Below the pieces are notes generated by a model, which was not told where the DNA came from, did no database searches, and saw only the letters and a program-made list of their open reading frames with translations. DNA of 64,000 nucleotides, from NCBI RefSeq assembly GCF_001905125.1, contig NZ_LWLE01000001.1, forward strand, positions 1,048,112-1,112,111, given 5' to 3'. Below, piece by piece: positions 35,110 to 43,585 of the stretch (positions are counted from its first letter, which is position 1; the number at the start of each line of letters is the position of its first letter). This stretch comes from Streptomyces sp. TSRI0281 (lineage in GTDB: Bacteria > Actinomycetota > Actinomycetes > Streptomycetales > Streptomycetaceae). A program made the translations under genes and the position numbers.

Positions 35110-35891
35110 CGACGCGCCTCCACCGCAACGTCCACGTCCCGCTCGGTCATCCGCTCCACCGTCGCGTCCCCCGTCCTCGTCCCCGTACCCGTCCCCGCCG
35201 CCGCCGCGACGAACCTCACCCGCGTGCCCGGTCCCAGGAGCGCCGCCGGTTCGCGGGCCGGGTCCCACAAGGTGTCCGGGTCCGGCATCCGGCCGATGAG
35301 CTGCCAGCCGCCGGGCGAGGGACGCGGATAGACCCCGGTGTAGGGCCCGGCGAGGGCCAACGCCCCGGCCGGAACCTTGGTGCGCGGGGTCGTACGCCGG
35401 GGCACGTGCAACCGCTCGGGCAGCCCGGTGAGATACCCGAAGCCGGGCGCGAAGCCGCAGAAGGCCAACCGGAATTCGGTACGGGAGTGGATGCGGGCGA
35501 CCTCGCCGGCGGCGACGCCCCAGACCGCGGCGACCTCGGCGAGATCCGGGCCGTCGTAGACGACTGGGATCTCCACGGCCGCACCCGTGTCGCGGCGCAG
35601 TGGCGGTATCCGCCAGGAGGCGAGCGCGCGGGCGAACCGGGCCATGGCGTCGGGGGTGTGGTCCGCGATGCCGTCGAGGAGGACCGTACGGGCGCCGGGA
35701 ACGATCTCGCGGACGGCGGGGAGTTCACCGCGGGCGCGGCGGCGGAGCAGTTCGGCGTGGAATGCCTCGGCGTGTTCGCCGCGGGACAGTTCGACCAGGA
35801 GTGCCTGCCGCCCGGCGGGGAGCACCTGCACCCCGCCCTCGCCGCCCCCGGCTTCACCGGGCACCCCGGGCACCCCACGCGCCCCGCTCAC
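35106..35891 (-). CDS. pxpB: 5-oxoprolinase subunit PxpB (KipI-like)
   Basis: 261 residues from a GTG at 35891 that overlaps the pxpA stop. The AHS1/KipI block EFRLAFCGFAPGFGYLTGLP and the motif GGWQLIGRMPDPDTLWDP identify the family. The N-terminal extension is poorly conserved; the true start could be further in. It works with PxpA and PxpC in ATP-dependent 5-oxoproline cleavage. Confidence 0.92.
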   Translation of the reverse strand: MSGARGVPGVPGEAGGGEGGVQVLPAGRQALLVELSRGEHAEAFHAELLRRRARGELPAVREIVPGARTVLLDGIADHTPDAMARFARALASWRIPPLRRDTGAAVEIPVVYDGPDLAEVAAVWGVAAGEVARIHSRTEFRLAFCGFAPGFGYLTGLPERLHVPRRTTPRTKVPAGALALAGPYTGVYPRPSPGGWQLIGRMPDPDTLWDPAREPAALLGPGTRVRFVAAAAGTGTGTRTGDATVERMTERDVDVAVEARR

Positions 35892-36643
35892 ATGAACGCC
35901 CGCACCGAGACGCCCGCCTCTTCCAGCGCCACCCGTACCCGGCGCGCGAGTGCCGCGGCGCCCGGGGTGTCGCCGTGGACGCACAGCGAGCGCGCCGCGA
36001 CCGGTATCCGGCTGCCGTCGGCGGCGGTCACCGTCCGCTCGACGGCCATCCCGACGCTGCGGCGTACGACCTCGTCCGCGTCGTGCACCACCGCGCCCGG
36101 CTCACCGCGCGGGACCAGGGTGCCCCGCGCGGTGTACGCCCGGTCGGCGAAGGCTTCCTGAACGGCGGGCAGGCCCGCGGCCCCGGCGTGGGCGAGCAGC
36201 CGGGAGCCGGGCAGACCGAGGACGCCGAGGCCGCCGCCCGCGAGCCGGACGCCCTCGATGACGGCGGCAGCCTGGTCGTCGTCCCACACGGCGCGGTTGT
36301 AGAGCGCGCCGTGCGGTTTGACGTACGAGACCGTGGCACCGGCCGCCTCCGCGAAGACCCGCAGAGCACCGATCTGGTACGCGATCTCGGCGGTCAGCTC
36401 GGCGGCGGGCACGTCCATCGAGCGTCGTCCGAAACCGGCCAGATCCCGGTACGAGACCTGGGCCCCGATACGTACGCCGCCGGCCGCCGCCGCGTCGCAG
36501 ACCCGCCGCATCACGGAGGCGTCGCCCGCGTGGAAGCCGCAGGCCACATTGGCGCTGGTGACACAGGCGAGGAGCGCGTCGTCGTCGGTGAGGGTCCAGT
36601 GCCCGAAGCCTTCACCGAGGTCCGCGTTGAGATCCATCATCAC
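35888..36643 (-). CDS. pxpA: 5-oxoprolinase subunit PxpA (LamB/YcsF)
   Basis: 251 residues. LamB/YcsF signatures are DLNADLGEGFG at the N-terminus, TSANVACGFHAGDASVM, YVKPHGALYN and CVHGDTPGAAALA. Three consecutive start codons (GTG 36643, ATG 36640, ATG 36637) are possible. It is the first gene of pxpABC, with overlaps of four bases at both junctions. A perfect GntR-type operator lies 15 bases upstream and is shared with the divergent regulator gene. Confidence 0.94.
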   Translation of the reverse strand: MMMDLNADLGEGFGHWTLTDDDALLACVTSANVACGFHAGDASVMRRVCDAAAAGGVRIGAQVSYRDLAGFGRRSMDVPAAELTAEIAYQIGALRVFAEAAGATVSYVKPHGALYNRAVWDDDQAAAVIEGVRLAGGGLGVLGLPGSRLLAHAGAAGLPAVQEAFADRAYTARGTLVPRGEPGAVVHDADEVVRRSVGMAVERTVTAADGSRIPVAARSLCVHGDTPGAAALARRVRVALEEAGVSVRAFM

Positions 36644-36657
36644 GGGCGCACGCTAGC

Positions 36658-36672
36658 GATTGTTCAACAATC
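36658..36672. promoter_or_regulatory. GntR-type operator 1
   Basis: GATTGTT-C-AACAATC is a perfect 7-bp inverted repeat between divergent pxpA and the GntR gene. The core TTGTTCAACAA recurs at 37736 ahead of the DUF969 gene. Confidence 0.85.
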
Positions 36673-36783
36673 TGACAAGGCCCGGTCCGGGGAACGGGAC
36701 GCCCGTACGGTTCACTGGGCGTGCACAGCACGCACACGCACCACACACGGCACAGCGGACACGGCGACGAGCAGGGGCGGGGC

Positions 36784-37536
36784 ATGGCAGGCGCGACGTC
36801 AGGGACCGGGGCGGGAGCAGGGGCGGCGGGGCGGACCGGAACTCCCGATCTCTCCGAACTGGCGGCCGACAGCGCCTCCCTGGCCCGCTCCGGCACCGCC
36901 GAACGCGTCGCCGCCATCCTGCGTGACCGGATCTCGCAAGGCTACTTCCCGCCCGGCAGCCGGCTCTCCGAGGAGTCCATCGCCGGTGCGCTCGCCGTGT
37001 CCAGGAACACCCTGCGCGAGGCGTTCCGGCTCCTTTCCCACGAGCGCCTCCTGGAACACCGCCTGAACAAGGGTGTCTTCGTCCGCATCCTGGCCGTCGA
37101 CGATCTGGTGGACATCTACCGCGTACGCCTGCTGGTCGAGTGCGCGGCCCTGCGGGCGCTGGGCGAACCGCCGTACGACGTGACGGAGGTCGAAACCGCC
37201 GTGGCCACCGGCGAAAAGGCCGCGCTGGCGGACGACTGGGCCGCCTGCTCGACCGCGAACATCCGTTTCCACCAGGCCCTGGCCGGGCTGGCCGGCAGCG
37301 CGCGCACCGACGAACTGATGCGCAACGTCCTGGCCGAGCTGCGACTGGCGTTCCATGTGATGGCCGACCCGCGCCGCTTCCACGAGCCCTACCTGACCCG
37401 CAACAGGGAGATCACGGACAAGCTCGCCGCGGGCGACGCGGCGGGCGCCGAACGGCTGCTGGCCTTCTATCTGGAGGACTCCCGCCGCCAGCTCGCGGAG
37501 GCGTACGCGGAACGGCTCACGGGCCAGTACAGCTAG
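36784..37536 (+). CDS. GntR family regulator of the FadR/FCD type
   Basis: 250 residues from the ATG at 36784 (GGGGCGGGG just upstream). A GTG at 36721 would add 21 His/Thr-rich residues. The N-terminal winged helix is clear (RDRISQGYFPPGSRLSEESI, ALAVSRNTLREAFRLLSHE). The C-terminal FCD domain has the metal/ligand pattern in FHQALAGLA and RNREITDKLAAGD. It lies between pxpABC and the DUF969-979-2891 operon, and identical operator cores are in front of both, so it is the likely repressor of both. Confidence 0.9.
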   Translation: MAGATSGTGAGAGAAGRTGTPDLSELAADSASLARSGTAERVAAILRDRISQGYFPPGSRLSEESIAGALAVSRNTLREAFRLLSHERLLEHRLNKGVFVRILAVDDLVDIYRVRLLVECAALRALGEPPYDVTEVETAVATGEKAALADDWAACSTANIRFHQALAGLAGSARTDELMRNVLAELRLAFHVMADPRRFHEPYLTRNREITDKLAAGDAAGAERLLAFYLEDSRRQLAEAYAERLTGQYS

Positions 37537-37590
37537 CCCGAGGAGCCGCGCGACGGCCCCGACGCGGCACACGGACCCGACGCGGCACAC

Positions 37591-37630
37591 GGCGGGCGGC
37601 GGGCGGCGGGCGGCGGGCGGCGGGCGGCGG
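37591..37630. repeat. Tandem 7-bp GC repeat
   Basis: GGCGGGC repeats about five and a half times between the gntR stop and the DUF969 promoter. Just upstream a 15-bp segment (CGACGCGGCACACGG) is nearly repeated twice (37558-37590). It is a slippage-prone tract with no visible function. Confidence 0.75.
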
Positions 37631-37735
37631 AAAACGGCCAGACCCCCCTCACTCCGCCCGCACGTACCACCCACCCGGGCGGATCTTGAGCGCACCCCCC
37701 GCTTTCCGATCCATGCACCCCGCACTCTTGTGGGC

Positions 37736-37746
37736 TTGTTCAACAA
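37736..37746. promoter_or_regulatory. GntR-type operator 2
   Basis: TTGTT-C-AACAA repeats the exact core of the operator in front of pxpA. It lies about 90 bases before the DUF969 start, within the expected promoter. This links the transporter-like operon to the same regulator. Confidence 0.82.
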
Positions 37747-37833
37747 TCGCCTAACGTCTCCGCGATACCTCGTCTGATCAGGACCCTGCGAGCCCCCGTG
37801 CCCGCAGGTCCATACGCGGAAGAAGGCCGACGC

Positions 37834-38565
37834 GTGATCGTTCTCCTCGGCGTGCTCGTGGTGATCCTCGGATTCGCCACCCGCCGCAATCCCCTCCTCG
37901 TGGTGGGTGTCGCCGGCATCGTCACGGGCCTGCTCGGCAAGCTCTCCCCGCAGGAGGTGCTGGCCACCTTCGGCGAGAGCTTCGCCTCCGCGCGCTCGGT
38001 GACCGTCTTCGTCATCACCCTCCCCGTGATCGGGCTGCTGGAGCGCTACGGACTCCAGGAACAGGCCCGCACGCTGATCGGCAGGCTCGGCAAGCTGACC
38101 ACCGGCCGCTTCCTGGCCCTGTACCTGCTGATCCGCCAGCTCACCGCCTCCGTCGGCCTCACCAGCATCGGTGGGCCCGCCCAGAGCGTGCGCCCGCTGA
38201 TCGCCCCGATGGCCGAGGCCGCCGCCGAGGCGAAGGCGGGCGGCCCACTGCCGGAGAAGCTGCGCGAGAAGGTCCGCTCGCACGCCTCCGGGGCGGACAC
38301 CATCGGCGTCTTCTTCGGCGAGGACTGCTTCATCGCCATCGGCTCGATCCTGCTGATCACCGGGTTCGTCAACTCGACCTACAACCAGCACCTCGAACCC
38401 CTGCACCTGGCGCTGTGGGCCATCCCGTCCGCGATATGCGCCTTCCTGATCCATGGCGGACGGCTGCTCAACCTGGACCGTCAGCTGGAGCGCGAACTGG
38501 CCGTCGCCGCCGCCGAGAACGAATCGTCGGCGCACGCCGCCCGCCGGACGGAGGACTCCAAGTGA
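37834..38565 (+). CDS. DUF969 membrane protein (predicted 5-oxoproline transporter subunit)
   Basis: 243 residues from a GTG at 37834 with AGAAGG upstream; a GTG at 37798 lacks a binding site. About six hydrophobic segments are visible (start VIVLLGVLVVILGFATRR, then TVFVITLPVIGLLERYGL and VFFGEDCFIAIGSILLITGF). DUF969 always pairs with DUF979, and the pair lies near pxp or pyroglutamyl-peptidase genes in several phyla (from memory). A role in 5-oxoproline uptake is inferred from that and from the shared operator. Confidence 0.88.
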   Translation: MIVLLGVLVVILGFATRRNPLLVVGVAGIVTGLLGKLSPQEVLATFGESFASARSVTVFVITLPVIGLLERYGLQEQARTLIGRLGKLTTGRFLALYLLIRQLTASVGLTSIGGPAQSVRPLIAPMAEAAAEAKAGGPLPEKLREKVRSHASGADTIGVFFGEDCFIAIGSILLITGFVNSTYNQHLEPLHLALWAIPSAICAFLIHGGRLLNLDRQLERELAVAAAENESSAHAARRTEDSK

Positions 38566-39530
38566 TCAAGTCCGAGTACTTCTTCTGGCTCGTCGGCGCA
38601 GTGTTCCTCGTCATGGCCGGGCAGATGGCCATGGACCGCACCAACCCCAAACGCTTCGGCTCGGCCGGATTCTGGGGCCTGCTGGGTGCCGCGTTCTTCT
38701 ACTCCACCGGAGTCGTCGAGGACTCCCTGCCCGCCGAACCCCTCGGCGTCGCCGTCCTGGTCCTGATCGTGCTGGGCGGCTTCGGCCTCACCGGCAAGGG
38801 CGAGTCGCGCACCCCCTCGCGCGAGAAGCGCGCCGCGACGGCCGCCCGCTTCGGCAACAAGCTGTTCCTCCCGGCCCTCACCATCCCCGTCGTCGCGATG
38901 ATCTGCGCGACGCTCGTGAAGGACTGGAAGATCGGCGGCGAACCGGTCCTGGAACCGGGGTACGAGACCATCCTCGGCCTGGGCGTCGGCGCCATCGCCG
39001 CCCTGGTCGTCGGCATGGTGGTGCTCCGCGAGCGCAGCATCGCCGTACCCCTGCACTCCGGCCGCAACATGCTCGAATCGATGGGCTGGGCACTGCTCCT
39101 GCCGCAGCTCCTCGCCGTCCTCGGCTCGATCTTCCAGTCCGCGGGCGTCGGCGAGCAGGTCCGCAGGATCAGCGAGGCGGTGCTGCCCGAGGGCCAGCAA
39201 CTGGTGGCCGTGGTGGTCTACTGCGGCGGCATGGCCCTGTTCACCATCGTCATGGGCAACGCGTTCGCGGCCTTCCCGGTGATGACGGCGGCCATCGGCT
39301 GGCCGGTCCTGATCGAGCAGATGAACGGCAACGCGCCCGCCGTCCTCGCGATCGGCATGCTCTGCGGCTTCTGCGGCACCCTCGTCACCCCCATGGCCGC
39401 CAACTTCAACCTGGTCCCCGCGGCCCTCCTCGAACTCAAGGACCAGTACGGCCCGATCAAGGCACAGCTCCCCACGGCCGCCGCGCTGCTGGTCTGCAAC
39501 ATCGCGATCATGGCGCTGTTCGCCTTCTGA
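38562..39530 (+). CDS. DUF979 membrane protein (partner of DUF969)
   Basis: 322 residues. The GTG at 38562 overlaps the DUF969 stop by four bases and has GGAGG upstream. About nine membrane segments are visible. Signature stretches are the N-terminal YFFWLVGAVFLVMAGQMA and the late GMLCGFCGTLVTPMAANFN with VPAALLEL. It presumably forms one two-component permease with DUF969. Transport has not been proven for the family; 5-oxoproline is the inferred substrate. Confidence 0.88.
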   Translation: MIKSEYFFWLVGAVFLVMAGQMAMDRTNPKRFGSAGFWGLLGAAFFYSTGVVEDSLPAEPLGVAVLVLIVLGGFGLTGKGESRTPSREKRAATAARFGNKLFLPALTIPVVAMICATLVKDWKIGGEPVLEPGYETILGLGVGAIAALVVGMVVLRERSIAVPLHSGRNMLESMGWALLLPQLLAVLGSIFQSAGVGEQVRRISEAVLPEGQQLVAVVVYCGGMALFTIVMGNAFAAFPVMTAAIGWPVLIEQMNGNAPAVLAIGMLCGFCGTLVTPMAANFNLVPAALLELKDQYGPIKAQLPTAAALLVCNIAIMALFAF

Positions 39531-39687
39531 ACCGCCGAACCGCCGAACCGCTGTGCCACTGAACCACTGAGGTCGGTGCCTGTTCGCGTCCTGACCCGAG
39601 CCGCCGAACAGCCGCCCCGACACACCCCCGGCCCACCCCCGCACACCCGTACCCTCACCCGCCCGCACCCCCTCTGGAGTGATCTCG

Positions 39688-40740
39688 ATGCCCTCCGCGT
39701 CCCCCAGCCCGGTCCCCGCCCCGTTCCCCGCCCCGTACGCCGTCCCGTTCGCCGAACTCGCCCTCGCCAACGTCGTACGGGAATACCCCAACGCCCCGGC
39801 CCACCTGTACGCGGGCCCCGAGGAACTGGTCGCGCCGCGCACCCTGCATCCCGCGTTCTACGGGGGTTTCGACTGGCACTCCACGGTGCACATGCACTGG
39901 CTGCTCGTCCGCCTCCTGCGCCGCTTCCCGGCCGGCGGCGAGCTTCCGGCCACGCTCACCACCCGTATCCACGAAGTCCTGGACACCCACCTCACCCCGC
40001 AGAACCTCGCCGTGGAAGCGGACTACCTGCGCGGCCGGCCCCACTTCGAGCGCCCCTACGGCTGGGCGTGGCTCGTGGCGCTGGCCGCGGAGTGCCGTGT
40101 GCTCGGCACCCCCGACGGCGACCGCTGGGCCGACGCCCTGGCCCCCGCCGTGGACACGGTCGGCGACCTGCTCACCGGCTGGCTGCCCCGGGCGACGTAC
40201 CCGATCCGGCACGGGGTCCACGGCAACAGCGCGTTCGGGCTGGGCCTGATCCTGGACGCGGGCGCGCGTGCCGGACTGGCCTCACCGGTCCTCGACGCGG
40301 TGGCGGACCGGATCCGCGACTGGTTCAGCGCCGACCACGACGCGCCCACCCACTGGGAGCCCTCCGGCCAGGACTTCCTCTCCCCGGCCCTGACCGAGGC
40401 GGACGCGGTGCGCAGGGTGCTGCCCGCCGAGGAGTTCCGCGGCTGGCTGGCCGCGTTCCTGCCGGATCTGGCCACCTCCTCGCTGCTCACCCCGCCCGTG
40501 GTCTCCGACCACGCGGACCCCTACATCTGCCATCTGCTGGGCCTCACCCTGAGCCGGGCGGCGGCTCTCCGGACGATCGCCGCGGCGCTGCCCGAGGGCC
40601 CGGAGCGCACGGCACTGACCGAGTCCGCCGAGGCGCACCTGACGGCGGGCCTCCCCACGGTGTCGTCGGGCGACTTCACGTCGGACCACTGGCTGGCCAC
40701 GTTCGCCGCGCTGGCCCTGGACACCGCGCCGGGCCACTGA
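39688..40740 (+). CDS. DUF2891 domain-containing protein
   Basis: 350 residues from an ATG at 39688 with GGAG eight bases upstream. Conserved DUF2891 blocks are HPAFYGGFDWHSTVHMHWLL, ERPYGWAWLVALAAEC, VHGNSAFGLGLILDAG and SDHADPYICHLLGL, rich in Trp and His and shaped like an alpha/alpha-barrel enzyme. It follows DUF979 after 157 bases on the same strand and probably belongs to the same operon. Enzymatic role unknown; a hydrolase acting on the pyroglutamate side of metabolism is possible. Confidence 0.85.
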   Translation: MPSASPSPVPAPFPAPYAVPFAELALANVVREYPNAPAHLYAGPEELVAPRTLHPAFYGGFDWHSTVHMHWLLVRLLRRFPAGGELPATLTTRIHEVLDTHLTPQNLAVEADYLRGRPHFERPYGWAWLVALAAECRVLGTPDGDRWADALAPAVDTVGDLLTGWLPRATYPIRHGVHGNSAFGLGLILDAGARAGLASPVLDAVADRIRDWFSADHDAPTHWEPSGQDFLSPALTEADAVRRVLPAEEFRGWLAAFLPDLATSSLLTPPVVSDHADPYICHLLGLTLSRAAALRTIAAALPEGPERTALTESAEAHLTAGLPTVSSGDFTSDHWLATFAALALDTAPGH

Positions 40741-40808
40741 CGGTCCGGCCGGCGCTCCACCCGGACCGCGCGGCCGATCCGCGCGGACGGGGGCTCTAGG
40801 GTCGGCCC

Positions 40809-41507
40809 ATGACCGACACCACGCCCCCCGGACCCGACGACGACGGCGCCCGCACCGCCGCACTCCGCGACCGCTGGCGGGAGGCCCTCGTAGCCGCCCG
40901 GTCCGGGGCGCCGGGCCCCGATCCGCTGCCGTACGCCGACAATCTCCTGGCCCGCTGGGCGGAACCGCAGCGCCGGTACCACACGGCCGCCCACCTGGCG
41001 GCGGTCCTGGACCGCGTCGACACGCTGGCCGCCCATGCGGAGGACCCGGCGGCGGTACGGCTCGCCGCCTGGTTCCACGACGCGGTGTACCGCCCGGACC
41101 GCACGGAGAACGAGGAGCGCAGCGCCGCACTCGCCGAGCGCGCGCTGCCCGAGGCGGGCGTCCCGGCGCCCGTCACGGCGGAGGTCGCCCGGCTGGTCCG
41201 GCTGACGGTCACCCACGACCCGGCGGACGGCGACCGCAACGGCGAGGTGCTGTGCGACGCGGACCTGGCGATCCTGGCGGGCGGCCCGCAGGAGTACGGG
41301 GCGTACGCGGCACAGGTGCGCGAGGAGTACGGATTCGTGCCGGACGAGGCGTTCCGGGAGGGCCGGGCGGCGGTGCTGCGGCAGCTGCTGGAGCTGCCGC
41401 GCCTGTTCCGTACGCCGCACGGGGTGGCGGAGTGGGAGCCGAGGGCGCGGCAGAACCTGACGACGGAGCTGGACCTGCTGTCGTCGGCACGCGCGTCGGA
41501 GGAGTAG
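40809..41507 (+). CDS. HD-domain protein (predicted metal-dependent phosphohydrolase)
   Basis: 232 residues. The HD pattern is present: RYHTAAHLAAVLDRV (first His), AAWFHDAVYRP (the His-Asp pair) and a late VLCDADLAILAG. The protein matches COG4339-type predicted hydrolases (from memory). It starts 68 bases after the DUF2891 gene on the same strand. Substrate unknown. Confidence 0.85.
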   Translation: MTDTTPPGPDDDGARTAALRDRWREALVAARSGAPGPDPLPYADNLLARWAEPQRRYHTAAHLAAVLDRVDTLAAHAEDPAAVRLAAWFHDAVYRPDRTENEERSAALAERALPEAGVPAPVTAEVARLVRLTVTHDPADGDRNGEVLCDADLAILAGGPQEYGAYAAQVREEYGFVPDEAFREGRAAVLRQLLELPRLFRTPHGVAEWEPRARQNLTTELDLLSSARASEE

Positions 41508-41626
41508 GACGGCGGGGAGGCGGCAGCTCGGGCCCGAGGACCGGGACAAACCGGGAGGCGACGGCCCGTGTCCGAGGAGTGGGACGGCCGGGAATGTAAC
41601 GGGCATGATCCGTGTTGGGGCCTGTC

Positions 41627-42892
41627 ATGCCCGACTCTGCCTCTCGCCGCACCCGTATGCCACTGGCCGTATACATCCTCGGCCTCTCGGTCTTCGCTCT
41701 CGGCACCAGTGAGTTCATGCTGTCCGGGCTGCTGCCGCCCATCGCCGACGACATGAACGTGTCCATTCCGCGCGCCGGACTCCTCATATCCGCCTTCGCG
41801 ATCGGCATGGTGGTCGGCGCCCCGCTGCTCGCCGTGACCACGCTCCGGCTGCCGCGCAGGACGACGCTGATCACCCTGATCTCGGTCTTCGGCGTCGGTC
41901 AGATCGCGGGTGCGCTGGCTCCGACGTACGAGGTGCTCTTCGTCTCCCGGGTGGTCAGCGCGTTCGCGTGCGCGGGCTTCTGGGCGGTCGGGGCGTCGGT
42001 GGCCATCGCGATGGTGCCGGTGAACGCGCGGGCGCGGGCGATGGCGGTGATGATCGGCGGGCTGTCGATCGCGAACGTGCTGGGTGTGCCGCTGGGGGCG
42101 TTCCTCGGTGAGCACCTGGGCTGGCGGTCGGCGTTCTGGGCGGTGGGTGCGGCGTCCGCCGTGGCGCTGGTCGGGGTCGCGACGCGCATCCCGCACATCC
42201 CGCTGCCGGACCGGAAGCCGGAGCTGCGGCAGGAGCTGTCGATCTACCGGGACCGGCAGGTCTGGCTGTCCATCGTGATCACGGCGCTCGCGGCGGGCGG
42301 GGTTTTCTGCGCGTTCAGCTATCTCGCGCCGCTGCTGACGGATGTGGCGGGCCTGGACTCGGGCTGGGTGCCGTGGATCCTCGGCCTGTTCGGGATCGGT
42401 GCGCTGGTCGGTACGATGATCGGCGGCCGGGTCGCGGACGCGCACCTGTTCGGGGTGCTGCTGGGCGGTGTGACGGCGTCGACGGTGTTCCTGACGGCGC
42501 TGGCCCTGTTCGCCTCCAGCCAGATCGCGGTGATCGCGCTGGCCTTCCTCCTGGGCCTGTCGGCGTTCTTCACGGCGCCCGCGCTCAATGCCCGGATGTT
42601 CAACGTGGCGGGCGCGGCCCCGACGCTGGCCGGTGCGACGACGACCGCCGCGTTCAACCTGGGCAACACGAGCGGCCCGTGGCTGGGCGGCACGGTGATC
42701 GACGCGGACTTCGGCTACGCGGCCACGGCCTGGGCGGGCGCGGCGATGACGGTGCTGGCCCTGGCGGCGGTGGTCGTCTCGCTGCGGCTCCAGCGCGGCG
42801 GCGGTTCCCCGTCCCGCGAGGTGGCGAGGAGCGTGGTCCCCGCTACCCGGGAGCCGGCCGCCCCTTCGGTCTGCGCAGCCCCGCGGCAGTGA
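41627..42892 (+). CDS. MFS transporter, Cmx/CmlR-like (DHA1 family)
   Basis: 421 residues from the ATG at 41627. Twelve membrane segments are visible, with the signature GTSEFMLSGLLPPIADDM in helix 1 and AGLLISAFAIGMVVGAPLLA in helix 2, typical of the AraJ/Cmx branch that includes chloramphenicol exporters. A drug-export role is plausible but unproven. Its last 50 bases overlap the 3' end of the convergent DUF4031 gene. Confidence 0.87.
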   Translation: MPDSASRRTRMPLAVYILGLSVFALGTSEFMLSGLLPPIADDMNVSIPRAGLLISAFAIGMVVGAPLLAVTTLRLPRRTTLITLISVFGVGQIAGALAPTYEVLFVSRVVSAFACAGFWAVGASVAIAMVPVNARARAMAVMIGGLSIANVLGVPLGAFLGEHLGWRSAFWAVGAASAVALVGVATRIPHIPLPDRKPELRQELSIYRDRQVWLSIVITALAAGGVFCAFSYLAPLLTDVAGLDSGWVPWILGLFGIGALVGTMIGGRVADAHLFGVLLGGVTASTVFLTALALFASSQIAVIALAFLLGLSAFFTAPALNARMFNVAGAAPTLAGATTTAAFNLGNTSGPWLGGTVIDADFGYAATAWAGAAMTVLALAAVVVSLRLQRGGGSPSREVARSVVPATREPAAPSVCAAPRQ

Positions 42893-43115
42893 GACGCCGG
42901 ACCAGCTCCTTGGAGCCGATCTCCCGCGCCCCGGCCCGCACCGCGTCCCCGTACCGGTCTTCCGGTATGTCGTAGTGGTCCCGCTCGAAGGCGCGCGGGG
43001 GGCAGCCGATCGCGGCGGCGAAGACGTGCAGTTCCTCGAAGGACACATCGCTGACCAGGTGCGACCAGAGCCGGCCGTGCCCCGGCCAGTCCGGCGGGTC
43101 GATGTAGACCGTCAC
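42843..43115 (-). CDS. DUF4031 domain-containing protein
   Basis: 90 residues from a GTG at 43115 that overlaps the stop of the upstream gene (GTGA). The family blocks are TVYIDPPDWPGHGRLWSHLV, ELHVFAAAIGCPPRAFERDH and YDIPEDRY. It is a small cytoplasmic protein with no known activity. The longer open frame to 43589 is discarded because it lies over the next gene. Confidence 0.85.
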   Translation of the reverse strand: MTVYIDPPDWPGHGRLWSHLVSDVSFEELHVFAAAIGCPPRAFERDHYDIPEDRYGDAVRAGAREIGSKELVRRLTAAGLRRPKGRPAPG

Positions 43116-43483
43116 CGCCGCAGCACCCCGCTCAGCGCCCCCACCGGCGCCACCCGCACGGTCGCCTTGGTGCACACCCAGTGCGGATCGGGCCCCAGCT
43201 CCGGCTCGACGTCCAGGGCATGCGGCCCGCCCTCGTCGACACACACGGGGCACAGCGGCCACCGCCCGTACCGCTCCAGCAGGGCGTCCTGCACATCCTG
43301 AGCGATCAGCCCGACGACGAACCCCGCCCCCTCGGGCCACTGCTCGACCCACCAGCGCCGGTGCGTCACCGCGTCCTCGACGAGCGAGACGATCTCGGCC
43401 TCGGCCACGTCTCCGGCGGCGAGATCGGCCATGACGAGCGCGCGGGCGGTGTGCAGTGCCTGCTCCAGGGGGTTCAGCTCCAT
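43112..43483 (-). CDS. Hypothetical protein with CxxC motif
   Basis: 123 residues. The N-terminal helices (LEQALHTARALVMADLAAGD) are followed by WPLCPVCVDEGGPHALDVEP and HWVC, so a Cys/His metal site is possible. It is translationally coupled to DUF4031 downstream. The toxin-immunity cluster ends 102 bases upstream on the same strand. No family was recognised. Confidence 0.72.
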   Translation of the reverse strand: MELNPLEQALHTARALVMADLAAGDVAEAEIVSLVEDAVTHRRWWVEQWPEGAGFVVGLIAQDVQDALLERYGRWPLCPVCVDEGGPHALDVEPELGPDPHWVCTKATVRVAPVGALSGVLRR

Positions 43484-43585
43484 ACAGCCATTGTCCCCCC
43501 ACGACGCGGTACGCCCGTGCCTCCGGCGGGTGGGGACGGGGCGGCGGGCCGGGGAGCCCGGTGCAGGTGGCGTCGTTACCCCATC

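Noticed and set aside
34127..35128. Minus-strand frame with Ser-Tyr-Asp-Pro-Ala repeats at its C-terminus
   Set aside because: The repeat comes from the 15-bp tandem units after copA; the rest is a shadow of pxpC.
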